A stretch of DNA of 7,137 nucleotides from assembly GCA_021160885.1 (NCBI GenBank), contig JAGHBR010000250.1, forward strand, positions 1 through 7,137. Reading direction: 5' to 3'. This DNA is from Caldisericaceae bacterium (GTDB taxonomy: Bacteria; Calditrichota; Calditrichia; Calditrichales; Calditrichaceae). The translations under genes were made by a program, and so were the position numbers. Numbering within the stretch: the first letter of the stretch is position 1; every line of letters starts with the position of its first letter. Shown here one piece after another: positions 6,585 through 7,137 of this stretch. Below the pieces are notes generated by a model that saw nothing but the letters and a program-made list of their open reading frames with translations, did no database searches and was not told where the DNA came from.

Positions 6585-6613
6585 TTCCCCTAAAGGGCCC
6601 TGCAGGCCAGCTA

Positions 6614-6739
6614 CCAGCAACCAGTAACCAGTTAAGAGTGTAAGAGTTCAGGGTTAAGAGTTTAAGGGTATGTGCCTACAACGCAGTTGCCCCAAAATTA
6701 TTCATTATTCATTATTCACTATTCGTTATTCATTGATTT
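6614..6739. repeat. Heptamer-built repeat unit, copy 2
   Basis: This is the second copy of the 6466-6584 unit, displaced by exactly 148 bp with no gap in the first 84 bases. The left half has the same CCAGYAA/AGAGTTA words. The right half has TTATTCA three times, CTATTCG, TTATTCA and TTGATTT (6698-6739), where copy 1 has TTGTTCA-type words. The spacer 6585-6613 between the copies includes the palindrome CCTGCAGG (6599-6606). Confidence 0.8.
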
Positions 6740-6798
6740 AACCCATCCCCGGGCAAATCCCCCCACTTACGTGGCCAGCCTTCCTGCCCCGTTGGTTT

Positions 6799-6819
6799 CC
6801 CTTCGTCGAAATGGAAGGG
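6799..6819. other. Small inverted repeat
   Basis: CCCTTC (6799-6804) and GAAGGG (6814-6819) are complementary around a 9-nt loop, followed by further G residues rather than a T-run. It is not a terminator of a visible gene. It may be part of a dispersed repeat. Confidence 0.3.
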
Positions 6820-7012
6820 GGGGATGTTGCTGTCCGTTGTGAAAGCTTTGGCCTCTTAATTAGCACCATTTTGCCAATCTCCGAAATCCCTTCTCTAATA
6901 ATTAAGGAAGGGTGGCCGAGGCCGTAAGGCCGAGGTCGGGATGGGTACTAAGGCCGCTCTTTTACCACAGAGCACACAAAGAAGTCTCGGAGTGCACAAA
7001 GCCAACCAACCA

Positions 7013-7032
7013 CCAGTAACCAGTAACCAGTT
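7013..7032. repeat. CCAGTAA heptamer array, third site
   Basis: CCAGTAA, CCAGTAA and CCAGTT follow one another without a gap, the same words that open the units at 6466 and 6614. The continuation (CCCAGTTTGGG) differs, so this is an isolated fragment and not a third full unit. Confidence 0.6.
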
Positions 7033-7047
7033 CCCAGTTTGGGTTAT

Positions 7048-7061
7048 GTCAAGTGTCAAGT
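7048..7061. repeat. Tandem GTCAAGT heptamer duplication
   Basis: GTCAAGT occurs twice in a row and is followed by CCTGAAATAGGTTTACAG. The second copy with that continuation has the look of a transposon or insertion sequence end, but no transposase and no matching inverted partner lie in the window. Confidence 0.45.
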
Positions 7062-7137
7062 CCTGAAATAGGTTTACAGAAAAAAAGTAAAAATAAAATA
7101 GTAGTCGTAGTAAACTTTTCTTTCTTTTTGCTTCTTT

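Larger units (their letters stand above)
6740..7137. other. Non-coding region at right edge, repeat-rich, no gene
   Basis: I see no credible reading frame in either strand over this stretch of about 400 bp. It contains a small hairpin CCCTTC/GAAGGG with a 9-nt loop (6799-6819), a doubled GGCCGAG separated by one 7-bp word (6914-6934), and the imperfect pair GAGCACACAAAG / GAGTGCACAAAG (6970-6981 and 6990-7001). Another CCAGTAA array and a doubled GTCAAGT follow, then an A/T-rich tail. Such sequence fits an intergenic region populated by dispersed repeats. Confidence 0.7.

Noticed and set aside
6381..6620. 79-codon minus-strand frame upstream of GH92
   Set aside because: It is a translation of the heptamer repeats; low-complexity and duplicated words, not a protein.
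6466..6739. CRISPR array
   Set aside because: Repeats are 7-bp words and one 148-bp duplication; there are no uniform 25-40 bp repeats with unique spacers anywhere in the window.

Overview
The window looks like a chromosomal segment of a non-model bacterium of moderate to low GC. The lipoprotein GH92 mannosidase, the type III CRISPR ancillary genes and the AT-rich, repeat-studded intergenic DNA suggest a Bacteroidota/Calditrichota-type (FCB group) organism. That placement is inference; nothing in the window (no rRNA or tRNA) fixes it. Every convincing gene lies on the minus strand, so transcription runs from right to left.

In transcription order the layout is as follows. (1) 6368-7137 is non-coding and holds an unusual block of 7-bp repeats, including two copies of a ~120-bp unit spaced 148 bp apart. 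(2) 6367-4193 encodes a secreted lipoprotein alpha-mannosidase of family GH92. (3) 4120-2738 encodes a CARF-HEPN ribonuclease of the TIGR02710 (Cas02710) type. (4) 2718-1696, only 19 nt further on, encodes a CARF-type ring nuclease of the NE0113/TIGR02584 family ('ring nuclease Csm6') with an extra C-terminal region that looks like a winged helix. (5) 1591-1310 encodes a small DUF4258 protein, followed by a strong hairpin. (6) 1028-516 encodes a 170-aa conserved-looking protein of unknown function. (7) 365-1 holds the first 121 codons of a Cas6-type crRNA-processing endoribonuclease, whose 3' part lies outside the window.

The central theme is type III CRISPR immunity. In established type III systems, target RNA recognition makes Cas10 produce cyclic oligoadenylates; CARF-HEPN proteins sense them and cleave RNA, and ring nucleases degrade the messenger to end the response. 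The 2738-4120 and 1696-2718 genes fit this effector plus off-switch pairing as one transcription unit. Cas6 at the left edge implies that the crRNA pathway continues to the left. No CRISPR array and no cas10, csm or cmr gene is visible here. Whether DUF4258 and the 170-aa protein belong to the defence island is not established. The GH92 gene is probably an unrelated neighbour on the other side of a likely promoter at about 4153-4181.
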